A stretch of 64,000 nt of DNA from Toxorhynchites rutilus septentrionalis (GCF_029784135.1 NC_073745.1:98167105-98231104); one strand, 5' to 3'. Positions 45,770 through 56,770 are shown, counted from the first letter of the stretch. A program made the numbers and translations. The notes: generated by a model from the sequence alone, not told the origin.

Positions 45770-46611
45770 CTGTAATCTGTTTGTATGTTTGTAACATATT
45801 TGTCTGTAGCGCTATACAAATTAAACACAAATTTCTACATTACTCGGGAATTAGTTAAGCAAATGAAACCAAATTAGGCATATTGAGGTTTAACGGTGCA
45901 ATAAATGTTTCTATGGTGGTTAGACTCTCCACCCCCCTCTCTAAGGGGGGCCTGCTATACAAATGAAACACGAATTTCTGCATTACTCGAGAATTAATCA
46001 AGCAAATGAAACCAAAGTTGGCATGTGGAGGTTTTAGGGTTCAATAAATGTTTTTATGGTGGTTAGATATTCCTCCCCCTCTCTTAGGGGGGGCTGCCAT
46101 ACAAATGAAACACAAATTTTGCATTACTCGAGCTAGCGAAATTGATCTTTGTTCGAAACTGGAAATGGATTTTAATGTGATGAAACGCTCTCCTATATCT
46201 TCTTCTATCTATACAAAAAAAGGATCGCCGGATGTGTTGATGAGAGCAGAACTCGAGGAAGGAATTTAACCATTAAGGGCTGTCTTTATTCTATCATATT
46301 TTCTGTATAAAACATTTATTCCATGTAACGGAGAAACATGTTATTTGCAAGTGGTTAAAAACGAGAGTTCAAGTGGCTTGAACGAGAATTGTGTCTCAAA
46401 ATAATCTGATATTATAATGATGAGTTTTGTTAGAAATCCTAGGAATTTTATAGTGAAAGTTAAATTCAACGGGTTCGATTAGAAGATCAATCAATGAACA
46501 GTTCTGCGATTGGACTCATGAACTTGCTCATAGTAAGAAAACGTGGATGTTTGAAGGTATTGATAACAAAACACAAATTTTGGGCGGGACGAAGTTCGCC
46601 TGGTCAGCTAG
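45770..46611 (+). mobile_element. Non-autonomous Helitron, third copy
   Basis: About two tandem units (landmarks at 45896 and 46040) and the shared 3' region ending GGGCGGGACGAAGTTCGCCT, then GGTCAGCTAG at 46611, followed by T. The 5' end is diverged or missing. The 3' hairpin GGCG..CGCC is readable. Confidence 0.75.
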
Positions 46612-46848
46612 TTTAAATATATTCCTCGAGATTAATGAGATATTTTTTTCTTGACAGTCTTTTAGTTGATTATTCCAACCGGCGATCGATCCGGCTGGTA
46701 AATGGCAATTTCTCGGTGTGAACAGTATTGAAATTTGAGATACCGACACTGCCAATATACAAGGAACAGTAATCAACGAGTAAATGATACCTTTTTTCTG
46801 TTCACATAAACGTTTCACTCGATCATTTATTGTTGATTTCAATACTGA

Positions 46849-47095
46849 ATTCTCTTGCGCTACATTCTTCCTGGAACGTTTCTCGCGGAACGTACGAACG
46901 GAACCAATTGTGATCGCCATATTACGGTGGTGCCGATTCTGTTTAATATTCCCACTGGCAGTGAATGTTACGATAAATGCAATCCCGATGACGAACGAGC
47001 TGTTGGTGACTTTTGCGCTCGCCTGCCGTCATCATTCACAATGACTAGCAGTTCATCACTTCCGATCGGGCGCTCGCAGAAATCAACACTGCGGT
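46849..47095 (+). other. Possible coding exon, strand ambiguous
   Basis: The plus frame gives LPGTFLAERTNGTNCDRHIT, then VVPILFNIPTGSECYDKCNP and DDERAVGDFCARLPSSF, with balanced codon use and four cysteines before a stop. A good acceptor (TTTTTTTCTTGACAG at 46644-46658) lies upstream but in a frame that closes. The minus strand instead has MAITIGSVRTFREKRSRKNV from 46918, with a hydrophobic helix (GIIYSLITVPCILAVSVSQI). Only one can be real. Upstream DNA to 47230 is GC-richer. I recognise neither. Confidence 0.25.
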
Positions 47096-47239
47096 AGGTA
47101 AATGGAATGCTATAAACCACCCATAATCACTCACCACCAGAGAGTGTGCGCCATAGCTCAGCTCAGCTCGACCGCGCGGGCTAAACGCCGACCAGCTTAG
47201 CGCAACTCGCGGCGATTGAATTGTAAATTTCTGCATAAA

Positions 47240-49140
47240 ATATTCTGGTTTCGATTTGGAAACAAATTACCGGATTTGACTGTGTGTCACTACTAGTCGT
47301 TTATTTAGATCTCCTAATAGTGACGAAGTGTTAAATGCGCAGCATTAATTATATACACCATGGAAGATTGGTGTTTATGCGTTTATACTAGAATTGATGA
47401 AAAAACGTAAACGTTCATGTAGGTTACAACAAGGTTTTTCGACGTTGCAAGTATGTATTCCTCTTTTTTTTAGAAAATCTAAAAGTTATAGTAGTAACGA
47501 GAAAAGGCAGACAGTTTATATTATTTATGAAATCACAAATATTGGTTGTGAGTAAACATTCGCTTTTGATGACCAGATCGAGATAATGATCAAGAATAAT
47601 CCTCGGTACGACACGTGAATTGTCAGATTTACTAATTTTTTAATTCAATTGATTTTTGATTGATCATTTAAGTACGAATGTTCAGGTCTGTTGAATGTTA
47701 TTTGCTAATGTAAAATGAAATTTTCATCAATTCCATTCCTCGTAAGTTCTGTTCAATTTCCCAATAAAGTGTGTTCGATTCGAATAGATGTCAGTTTTGA
47801 GTAATTGTGGATAATTTTTCGCCGGAAACATTCCGTCTTGCGGACACCGCTCACAATTTTTCCAACGCCGGCTGTCACCTTCTCTGGGGTGCTATAGCAT
47901 TAAAGAAACATTGTGCCCTTATTTGAGCCAAGTAATTGCTCGCCTATAAATAAATCCGTGTAGCTATGGCAACGTGCTCGGCTGCCACAATGCTTAAAAT
48001 TAATTGAACTTCCATTCCAGAGTGTACGAAGAGGTGTGACAAGCAGAAAAAACATTCAGAGAAATAGAACGGCAATTCTCTAAATTGCTTTCAAGGATCA
48101 TTAAGGCGTGTTTGCGTCAATGTCTGAATTCGTTGATGATTTGTGAAAACGCGCGCGCACAGAGCCGATGGGCACGTGCGCACGTAATCATGCATTACAT
48201 GTTCTACGACGAAGTCTCGGATAAAGGTTTTTACATAATTTCTTATTGAGAAAGGGTATATTTAATCGAAAACGCATCTTTCGAAAACTGCCATAAATAT
48301 TCATCTTTGAAGGATCCTGAAGCATACAGGAAGCTCAACTGCCTTCATTGTTTGTTCGCTACTGTTTATTCAGGCTGTTCAAACACAGTTCAGTCAGGTG
48401 CTAAAAGCGCACTGGCCCTTCTAATCTAAACATCAATACTCGGAGGCTACCGGGCTTACGAGAGATCCTTTTCTCAAATTTGATTTTACTGTTTGTTTTA
48501 CGCGAGGCATGGTGGTAATATGATTGACACTCTAGTTATAAGTAGCACTTATGATTCTGTTCTGTTGGGTGTTTAGGTGGGCCAGCCGTTGCGTTGGCGG
48601 AACAATACATTGTTTGCATAGCGTGTATGGATAATTTGCTTTTTTCAAGCACTTCCATTTCAATTGGACAGTGTGAATAAGAATTCTCATATAAGGATCC
48701 ATCATTATGGAATTAATAGTCAGTTGTCCATCCAGGAATGTTGTATACCAATGGAAACTTCATAATTCATATTTGATCAAATTCAAATGCAATTTTCCCA
48801 TGTGTAATATTTTTAAATATGGTTTATGGAAAAAAACACTTCCTCATAACGAAAACATTTAACTCGTTTGCAACGAGTAACTAATAAATATAAAATCCTA
48901 ACCTTTTTATAAACGATTAGCGCTTCATGTTGCATTGATTGATAATATTAATGTTTTTCATTACATTGATTGCTATCGTTGGATAAAACATATGTTTCAG
49001 CTGGTGTTTTTTTCTAGAGGCATATATATTTTAGTTAACGTACCTTTTGATATGTACGATGACAGACATCGTGTTTAATTTGATTTTCCATGTCATCATG
49101 CATAAGGATACCATCTGGTCGGAGTTAAAAATCAGGACAC
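47240..49140. other. Unassigned DNA
   Basis: No transposon or gene recognised in 1.9 kb. Moderately AT-rich. Confidence 0.35.
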
Positions 49141-49150
49141 CTGTCACAAC

Positions 49151-50271
49151 CAGTGTTGCCACATTTTAATCTGTACCAGAAGGGAAAAAAGCTTTCTCAT
49201 CTGTACATTTTCTTCAAAAAATCTGTACCATTGGAATTATTCATTGTAGAGAAAAATCATGAAATATGAGAAAATAAGATCAATACACCCAGGTTTTTTT
49301 ACGTGGGGGATACGTACCTCGTGAAAAAACCGCGTTAATTGCAAAATCAGCAAAAAAAAACCATGTCACCTAATGATAGATATGAAATAGGACTATTTTT
49401 ACGTAGAACGGAAGTAAAAAGTTGAGTGTTGTTCGCATCCGAAAACTCGTAGTTTTTATCTGCAATTTCGTTGGTTATCGGTAGCTATAGTTCGGTTTTC
49501 CTCACGAATGAGATTATCTGCTGTTGCTAGAAGATTCCCTAGTAATTTGTACACTCTTCTGCAGATGCACGTGCAGTACCACTGTTGGACCGTTCAGAGC
49601 TAAGTAGACAGGGAAAGACATTCACGAATCGCTGCCCGTAAAAACCCCGTCACGTTGTACCGCCCGGCGAGCTCCCCGTTACCCAACACCTAAAATCCAC
49701 GTAAGAATCGTGATAAGGTGCGGCACTTAGCGCTAAGCTCCGTTACAATCACTAATTACCGTAATTTGCTCTGAGGAAACATGAGAGAAAAATGTGAGCT
49801 GAGGGAGATATGTGATATTGCACTGGATTTTTTTTAACGTACCGCGTAAAAAAATTGTTGATTGGAAAATCCGCGTAAAAAACCGCGTAATTGGAAAGTC
49901 CGCGTAAAAAAAACCTCGTAAAAAACCGCGTAAAAAAACCTGGGTGTATAAGGAGGAGCAGTCACCATCTAACGATGAGACGGCCCCCAGCCGCCTTGGC
50001 GACGCAATTTCGAGTCGAATTCAAGGTACATTAACATTTGCTAGCCTTTCCTCAATCGTGTGTTTGATAATGCTTATACACAGTCTTTCTTAATTTAGAT
50101 AGCGTACTATCATTCAATAAAATTTTCGAGAGAAATTTCACACGCGGAGATTATCTGTACCAATCTGTACTTTTTGATGAAAATCTGTAATCTGTACCGT
50201 ACAGAATCTGTACCAAAAATAACGAAAAAATCTGTACCTTTCTAGATAAATCTGTACGTGTGGCAACACTG
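49151..50271. mobile_element. hAT non-autonomous element with perfect 8-bp duplication
   Basis: Ends CAGTGTTGCCACA and TGTGGCAACACTG are perfect inverted repeats. GTCACAAC stands on both sides (49143-49150, 50272-50279). ATCTGTACC-type motifs are repeated near both ends (49172, 49198, 49221; 50155-50255), typical of hAT subterminal sites. No transposase. Another element is nested at 49286-49946. Confidence 0.9.
49286..49946. mobile_element. TA-target MITE nested in the hAT element
   Basis: CACCCAGGTTTTTTTACG at 49286 recurs inverted at 49929-49946, with TA on each side (49284-49285, 49947-49948). CCGCGTAAAAA-type units are repeated five or more times in the last 120 bp. A Tc1/mariner-type MITE is likely from the TA target. 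No ORF. Confidence 0.85.
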
Positions 50272-50409
50272 GTCACAACTACGATTATTACCAAACCATT
50301 GTCATTCTTTTGAGATATAAATAAATAAAAACACGTTGTATGTGATTTGCACTTTAATCAATTTTTTAACGTATTTCTCGAAGGTGGAGGTGATGTTTTC
50401 TATTCTGTA

Positions 50410-50535
50410 CGAGAGTAAAGGCCGATTTATAGCTGACTTGACAGTGAGCAGCTACTGACCCGGTGAACTCGCTTGAAAATCGGTTGACTCGCCTTGTCTG
50501 TTCACACAGAGTGAGTTGCTAGCATGTAACTAGAT
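50410..50535. repeat. Small repeat shared with 58480-58620
   Basis: AAGGCCGATTTATAG..TGACTTGACAGTGAGCAGC and CTGTTCACACAGAGTGAGTT match the minus strand of 58480-58620 (AAGCCGGGTTCAGACGGTG, GCAGCTACTCACACCGTGTG). Confidence 0.45.
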
Positions 50536-50790
50536 ATTATACAACAGCACGGGTTTACCATAGATGCCAGGTGATTTTTGTACATCAAATAATAAGAAAT
50601 AGCAATCAGGTCCGAATTTGACAGATAATTGATCCGAAATCGACATCTCTATTAGCAGTTTTCATCTCAGGTTTTTAGTTGCATTTATTAAAGGGTGTGT
50701 CACATCAAATTGCATCACGGAAAAAACGCTGTAGAAATTCGCCCAGTAGACCGATCCTTTTGAAAATTTTAGACAGTAAAATAAAAACTA

Positions 50791-52671
50791 CAGTCAACTC
50801 TCCCTAACTCGATGTTCTGTATCTCGATATTTTCCCTAACTCGATGGATTTCATGGCACCTTCAATTTTACAAGCATTCTTCTCTCCATAACACGATACC
50901 TCCCTAACTCGATGCCTCTCTTACTCGATGTGTTTTGATTCATTTTTCCATGGATTTTCACCTCCCTAACTCGATTGATTTTCGCGTACATGTTTTTGTG
51001 CGTTATTACCTCAGATTTCAATTGCCCTTGAAAGTGAAGACGGAGTGTTCGTGTCATCAAACAATTTCTTTTCAAGTATGGAAAACCACGAGAAACCTTT
51101 CAAGCGAACAATCAAAACGCTAACCATTGCGCAAGGTTTGAGCATCATCGAGCAGGTCGAAAAATATGGACGGAAGGGGTCTGAAGCTGCAAATAATTTC
51201 AGTATTGCACAAAGTACGGTATCAACACTACTCAAACTAAAGTAAAAATGGAATCGGAATGGAAAATTGTATCTAGACCAAAAGCATATAAGGTTGGTCA
51301 GAATCGAGAAGCTGGAGCGGTCAATGAATTTTTGTCTTGTCAAGCTAGACAAAATAATTTACCCCTCTTCTATTCTTCGGGATATGGCTTGAGAATTTGT
51401 CCAGAAACTGGGAAATCCTAACTTTAAAGCACAACCAACATGGACGGGAGTGATATTCCGCTGGCATAATTAATGTGTCGTGAGCGATGTCGACGGTACA
51501 ATACCGTTCGATTGCTCAATGTCTTTTAATAATTAGTGCAAAAAGGACCAAAACGTGATTTGCTGTGATCTGATGCCAGATACCGATATACTGGAAAGTG
51601 TTGAAAAACCTGAGAAAAACGCTGAAGATAGTAGTTCTATTGAGATGTTAATTCGAACGTTTAATCAAACCTGAAGAATATGTCCGGAATATTGAAATCA
51701 ACTGAAAATGTTCCTGTGAAACTATTCGAACATTTCTTTGTGATTGAACAGTTCCTGCGTGATCGTTACAATTCAGTTTGAGTAACATACTTAATCAATA
51801 TTTTCTTTGTTAACCTAGTGCCTCATGCAAGTCGGACTCGATTATATATGATTCGATTATGTAAAATTTAGGACTCGATTGTATACAGTTTGAAAAAAAA
51901 AGTTTTTTTTATAATTCAAATATGAATAATTTCAAGAAAAAAATTAACCTTTCAGCATTCAGGTGAAATTTAAGTGCATTTTATAAGTAGTGGGTTAAAA
52001 ATCGCGATTTTTGAAGATTTTGATTGAATCTTCATCAGGAATTGTTTATATCGATGTTGCAGCGAAATTAAGAGAGATAGAAGTTGGGCGTCAAAGAACA
52101 AATTGTAGAGAGGTTAGAGTGCTTTAATTTAATTGATAGAAACAATCAAGTTTAGTATGAATTTTTAGGATAAAATTAATAATTACAAATAAAAAAAAAA
52201 ACTTTTAAATTTTCCACTTCAAAAATGTTTAATCCACTAATTTAGATGTTCCACTACTATATCCTGTACCAAATTTTCTCATCTTTCAAATGAAAGCAAC
52301 AAAATCGGATTACGTAGCATACTTTTCAATGTAGAGTCAGTTTGAGCCAACAGAATCCGAAACAAAGAAAAAGTTCTATAAGTCTGTCATCGTTGAAATT
52401 CTAACATATGCGTAGAAGGATTTTTTTCGTGAAATATAACCGTCTATCACCTCCTGAAAGATTCTGGAAAAAATATTTTTTTTATATGAGAAAGGTGTTT
52501 TTTCACTTTAAGGGAATGAATCAAAAATTCAAATTCATACCATAATTGGGACACTTACCCTAATATATGACAATTTGAGACATAAAAAAAAATTAGGAAA
52601 AAATGTTCTGTATCTCGATACCTCCCTAACTCGATGGTCCCTTTGGATATCGAGTTAGGGAGAGTTGACTG
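50791..52671 (+). mobile_element. Pogo/Tigger-like transposon nested in the DD37E element
   Basis: CAGTCAACTCTCCCTAACTC continues to CGAT, and the same 23 bases are inverted at 52649-52671, with TA on each side (50789-50790, 52672-52673). CCTAACTCGAT is repeated inside both ends (four on the left at about 50802-50976, two on the right). A CENP-B-type DNA-binding segment lies at 51078-51245. No DDE domain could be read downstream. Confidence 0.85.
51078..51245 (+). pseudogene. Pogo-like transposase N-terminus (CENP-B/psq helix-turn-helix)
   Basis: From the ATG at 51078: MENHEKPFKRTIKTLTIAQG, then LSIIEQVEKYGRKGSEAANN and FSIAQSTVSTLLK, then a stop. K..LT+..+..II..+E.G.+...+A..F.I..STVS.+LK is the first helix-turn-helix of pogo/Tigger transposases and CENP-B. 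Further traces (LGNPNFKAQPTW near 51400, like the second DNA-binding unit) are in another frame. Inactive. Confidence 0.8.
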
Positions 52672-52743
52672 TATTAAACAACTTTTGGCATTTTCTTTTT
52701 ATTCATACTTCGAGCCCAAGCCCGTATGCTCGCACCTTCCTCT

Positions 52744-53718
52744 TTACCCCGTCCATAAGGTTCTGTACAACGTCAGGTTGTAGTTTTTTTTAACAGAAAT
52801 CCATTTTCTCTTGAAGTCCGCCTCCGATTTGACAACTTTTGGGTTCTTCCGGAGGGCCTGCTTCATAATCGCCCAATATTTCTCTAATGGGCGAAGCTCC
52901 GGCGCGTTGGGTGGGTTCATTTCTTTTGGCACGAAGATGACCCCGTTGGCTTCGTACCACTCCAACACGTCCTTTGAATAGTGGCACGAAGCGAGATCCG
53001 GCCAGAAGATGGTCGGACCCTCGTGCTGCTTCAATAGTGGTAGTAAGCGCTTCTGTAGGCACTCCTTAAGGTAAACCTGCCCGTTTACCGTGCCGGTCGT
53101 CACGAAGGGGGCGCTCCGCTTTCCGCAAGAGCAGATCGCTTGCCACACCATGTACTTTTTGGCAAACTTGGATAGTTTCTGCTTGCGAATCTCCTCCGGA
53201 ACGCTGAATTTGTCCTCTGCGGAGAAGAGCAACAGGCCCGGCAGCTGACGAAAGTCCGCTTTGACGTAGGTTTCGTCGTCCATTACCAGGCAATGCGGCT
53301 TCGTCAGCATTTCGGTGTACAGCTTCCGGGCTCGCGTCTTCCCCACCATGTTTTGCCTTTCGTCGCGGTTAGGAGCCTTCTGAACCTTGTATGTACGCAG
53401 GCCCTCCCGCTGCTTGGTCCGCTGGACGAATGAACTTGACAAATTCAGCTTATTGGCGACATCCCGGACCGAACTTCTCGGATCACGTCTAAACTGCTTA
53501 ACTACGCGCTTGTGATCTTTTTCACTGACGGAGCATCCATTTTTGCCGTTCTTCACCTTCCGGTCGATGGTTAGGTTCTCGAAGTATCGTTTTAGTACTC
53601 TGCTGACCGTGGATTGGACGATTCCCAGCATCTTACCGATGTCCCGATGTGACAACTCCGGATTCTCGAAATGAGTGCGCAGGATTAATTCACGACGCTC
53701 TTTTTCGTTCGACGACAT
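52744..53718 (-). CDS. DD37E transposase, nearly full length, C-terminal frameshift
   Basis: 324 codons from the ATG at 53718. Residues 1-45 (ELSHRDIGKMLGIVQSTVSR) and 82-100 (SSVRDVANKLNLSSSFVQR) are the two helix-turn-helix units. Catalytic residues: D148 in VMDDETYVKAD, D241 in FWPDLASCHY, E279 in LRPLEKYW. There are exactly 37 residues between D241 and E279, so this is DD37E. In an A-run at about 52785 one base appears lost: the frame turns to NYNLTLYRTLWTG and stops, while the next frame continues with the family C-terminus (QPDVVQNLMDGV) for about 20 codons. The enzyme would cut and paste its element at TA sites. Whether the altered tail allows activity is unknown. Confidence 0.9.
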   Translation of the reverse strand: MSSNEKERRELILRTHFENPELSHRDIGKMLGIVQSTVSRVLKRYFENLTIDRKVKNGKNGCSVSEKDHKRVVKQFRRDPRSSVRDVANKLNLSSSFVQRTKQREGLRTYKVQKAPNRDERQNMVGKTRARKLYTEMLTKPHCLVMDDETYVKADFRQLPGLLLFSAEDKFSVPEEIRKQKLSKFAKKYMVWQAICSCGKRSAPFVTTGTVNGQVYLKECLQKRLLPLLKQHEGPTIFWPDLASCHYSKDVLEWYEANGVIFVPKEMNPPNAPELRPLEKYWAIMKQALRKNPKVVKSEADFKRKWISVKKNYNLTLYRTLWTG

Positions 53719-53924
53719 TTTTCCAAATTTACGAAAAATTGACAGTGAAGCATGGCCAACGTGATCTATACACTCTTATCTGATTATAAGCGAAAGCTGA
53801 AGATATAATTCCTAAAAATTAAATTTCTACAGCGTTTTTTCCGTGATGCAATTTGATGTGACACACCCTTTATTACACAATTTGATCGCGAAATACACGC
53901 TAACCGTAGTTTATACCGTATACA

Positions 53925-54287
53925 ATGTTGTCCAGAAAAACACGGCTGAACGTAGTTCGTATCGTGACAAAAGCGGTTACAAAAATACTTTGTGCTGAAT
54001 TACTTCGAGCTGAAGGTACTATTCGGAAAAAGCAGAAATGCAAAAGGTTTTGGGCCTGGAATTGGATGCAAAGAAAAGGAGCAACAAATACAATATTGAA
54101 GGAACTCTACGATGATGATCCCCGAGAGTACAGAGCAGTGTTGAGAGTAACACCTGAACAAGTGGAAACACTATTGGATATTATTGCTCCAACAATGCAA
54201 CGCCAAGATACACTCATGAGGGATGATATACCTGCACGAGTGAAATTAGAAATTACTTTGGTGTACCTTTCTTCTGGAATATCGTGA
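53925..54287 (+). pseudogene. Harbinger transposase, N-terminal exon
   Basis: The frame reads RFWAWNWMQRKGATNTILKE, then LYDDDPREYRAVLRVTPEQV, ETLLDIIAPTMQRQDTLMRD and DIPARVKLEITLVYLSSG, followed by TGA. R.W.+.W..R+...A...LL.EL...D...Y+..+R+....+..LL..+.P.I...DT.MR..I....+L..TL.+LA+G is the Harbinger N-terminus. The stop replaces the usual (D/E)S.+.L segment. A donor-like AAGTAAGT is at 54317. The DDE exon follows at 55348. Confidence 0.8.
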
Positions 54288-54444
54288 CGCTATAAATTTC
54301 AGTCTAAAAGATTTTATTAAAGTAAGTAGTTTTTTTTATTATCTAAGTTCTTTTGTATGGAAAGTGATCCTTAAAAATAGTACAATATTGTATGACTTGG
54401 TTGTAGTATTTGCGACTGTTGATTTGATTGTGAAGATGTAGACG

Positions 54445-54945
54445 TTAGGGTGATCCTGGTGGAAAACCTACAGGCGCCTGTGATGTTTCAGCATATTTGT
54501 GATCAGAATATGTGTATTGCATTCTACTGACGCAGAGAGCATTCTTACTGTATCTAGAAAGAATTGCATGTATTTCATCTGTCGCATCAATTCTATCAAT
54601 TGGAGATAACTGTCTGAGCTGCATTATAACATGTCTTCCAATTGCCTCACATTCATCTTCTGGTTCTCCCATACTCGAGGCAGACACTGTTAAATTATTA
54701 TTTAGTTCCTTCAGTTCATTCACGGCCGTTTGTATTGTAGAATGCTCAGTTGACAATTTCTTCTTCGATCTTCTGTTCGATGGCTTCTTTGGTAGGATTT
54801 CATCAGCGTTGTTATCGTCAGTAGCATCGAGGCACTCCTCATCGATTATTGTAATTTCTTCAGCAAACTCGCTCCCATATTTTGATGCATGATATGGCTC
54901 CTGGAATTGGACATATTTTATTTTATGACACTCATTATATGACAC
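54445..54945 (-). pseudogene. BESS-domain end of the Harbinger-associated MADF protein
   Basis: A minus-strand exon starts after an acceptor (TGTCCAATTCCAG, about 54905-54917): EPYHASKYGSEFAEEITIID, an acidic linker, a basic SNRRSKKKLS patch, and ECEAIGRHVIMQLRQLSPID followed by RIDATDEIHAILSRY, which fits the BESS motif (F...V...L+.L....+..A...I..+L...). The 167-codon frame closes at 54445. BESS domains mediate protein-protein contacts. The MADF part is at 57815-57493. Separated by 2.5 kb, mostly inserted DNA. The frame itself is intact. Confidence 0.65.
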
Positions 54946-54953
54946 TATTCTAA

Positions 54954-55306
54954 AGGTGGCCGTACACTGTTTGCCCGGAGGTCAAATATTTGATATTTTT
55001 TGACAGATAAGGTTTGATTTGATATTTGTACAAACACTATTTTGTTTGCCACTCTTCAATTTTAAACAGTAGTAAACAATATCAAACACCGAACATGGAA
55101 TAAAATCAACTGAACTATCCAAGGTAACCTAACCATGTACCGACAGGTTCGAAGAACAGACTGAAAAAATATTTTAGGCATCCAATAATTGAATATTTGC
55201 TTGTCGTGTTTTGTGTAGAAAATATTTGATCAGTACACGTTGACCAAATTTTATCTGTCAAAAAGAGTCAAATATTTGGCATCGGTCAAACAGTGTATGA
55301 GCACCC
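54954..55306. mobile_element. Tourist-like MITE (TAA target) inside the Harbinger
   Basis: About 57-bp imperfect inverted ends: GGTGGCCGTACACTGTTTGC at the left and, inverted, GGTGCTCATACACTGTTTGA at the right, both continuing through TCAAATATTTGA-like and TTTTTGACAGATAA. TAA precedes (54951-54953) and follows (55307-55309), the 3-bp target of PIF/Harbinger elements. No ORF. Confidence 0.8.
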
Positions 55307-55347
55307 TAAGTGAAATCATAACTAACAATTATATTTTAATTTTTCAG

Positions 55348-55473
55348 ATATCGAACAAGGAAGAATGGCAAGATATAGGAGTAGGATTCCATTCAAGGTG
55401 GAACTTCCCAGGTTGCTATGGAGCTATTGATGGGGAGCACATCACAATTCAAGCACCACCTAATTGTGGTAGT
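55348..55473 (+). pseudogene. Harbinger transposase, start of the DDE domain
   Basis: After an acceptor (TTTTAATTTTTCAG) the exon reads SNKEEWQDIGVGFHSRWNFP, then GCYGAIDGEHITIQAPPNCG. The D of GAIDGEHI is the first catalytic Asp of DDE_4 transposases. The hAT element at 55474 splits the next codons; the sequence resumes at 56779 with EYY and then leaves the family. The second and third acidic residues are lost. Confidence 0.85.
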
Positions 55474-56770
55474 CAGCGTTGCCAATGTTCCAGTTTAAAC
55501 TGGATTCTTCCAGTTTTTTCTCTCGATCCAGTCATCCAGTTGAACCCTAAAATATTCCAGTTTTCTGGAATATCGTCCAGTTTTATCCAGTTTTTCATAT
55601 GTGTGCCCTAGTTTTATCCATTTTATGAAAAATAAATTTACATTGATTAATATTATCTGTCCCTCCCTCTTCCTATTCCTTATGTAATTTTATTTTCTGA
55701 CATTTATCTTTCGACCTTGGATCGATCTCTGGCGAGGTTGTAATTCGGTTCTTTCCATTTTGTTCAATCCGTCGGTGTTTTGTCGAAAATTCCAAAAGCT
55801 TTCCCGAATGGTGGAAACTTATCAAACTACTTTAAAAACAGGGTACCACTCAATTGTTAATTTTATTTAACAGCCTAGATTAAGCATCAGATCTTATAGA
55901 TCCTCCAAAACATTCTGAAGTTCAAAAGGTCATAGAGTGAATAGTTTTCATTGACTTTAATTGATATGAATATAAAACCCAAGTAACCTTGCTTCCGTTT
56001 ACAACAAATGTATATTAGTTTCTCATAGTCACTCAAAGGAATTTTAGTTCTAAATATAATTAATTTAATTAATGCAAACAAACTCCCCTAGATAGCTAAT
56101 GCATATTTTGCATAAAATGCATGTGAACCATAATGTATATTTTGCAAGAAAGCATACTATGCATATTTTTTCAAAAGTACTTTCTCGAGCTAGAGGAAAT
56201 ATTTAAGGGTCCCTCATCTTGATCTTGATACCAAAATTTGGTTTGTGCAAGCCTAATATAAGATGTAAATTAGCACTGGATAACACAAAAAAAAGTGAGA
56301 GAAATAGCTTCTCAATACCAAAATTTGATAATGTCAATACCAAAGTAATACTTGAGCAACATTGTTTGTGGTTATTTGAGTATTGAAATAACACTATGAG
56401 AAGTTGTTTATGGTATTTTTTGGTATTTTACCTCGTATCTCATGCTGATCCGTACCTTTTTGAGGTATCGAACTATACGCAGTTTTGCTACGCTCTTCTA
56501 TCAGCGATTTCATGGATTTTATGAAGCGATAAATACGAAACTCTTCAAGTTTTTCCCAAATAAAACCATCCCTCAAATATTGTTTTACAGTAATTACAGT
56601 TACAGTTTTATGAACTACATACAAATACTACACGAAGCATTCTATTTATCAAGCATTGAAATTGGTAAAAAATCAATTTAGATAAATCATAGCCGGTCTT
56701 CTTAAAATAAAAAGGTTTTACAGGATCCAGTTTTCTTCCAGTTTTTTCAAAAATATTATTGGCAACCCTG
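55474..56770. mobile_element. hAT element inserted in the Harbinger DDE exon
   Basis: Ends CAGCGTTGCCAAT and, inverted, CAGGGTTGCCAAT. GTGGTAGT lies at 55466-55473 and 56771-56778. TCCAGTTTT-type motifs are repeated near both ends (55488-55615 and 56727-56746). No hAT transposase was recognised in the 1.3-kb interior, so it is non-autonomous. Confidence 0.9.

Larger units (their letters stand above)
50691..53870 (-). mobile_element. DD37E (ITmD37E-type) Tc1/mariner transposon with nested pogo-like insertion
   Basis: The terminal repeats match perfectly over at least 48 bp, starting AAGGGTGTGTCACATCAAAT on both ends, with TA at 50689-50690 and 53871-53872. The transposase is on the minus strand (52744-53718). 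The 1.9-kb pogo-like element at 50791-52671 sits in the 3' untranslated part; without it the transposon is 1.3 kb, the usual size. The preserved ends and triad show a young copy compared with those at 1 and 26395. Confidence 0.9.
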
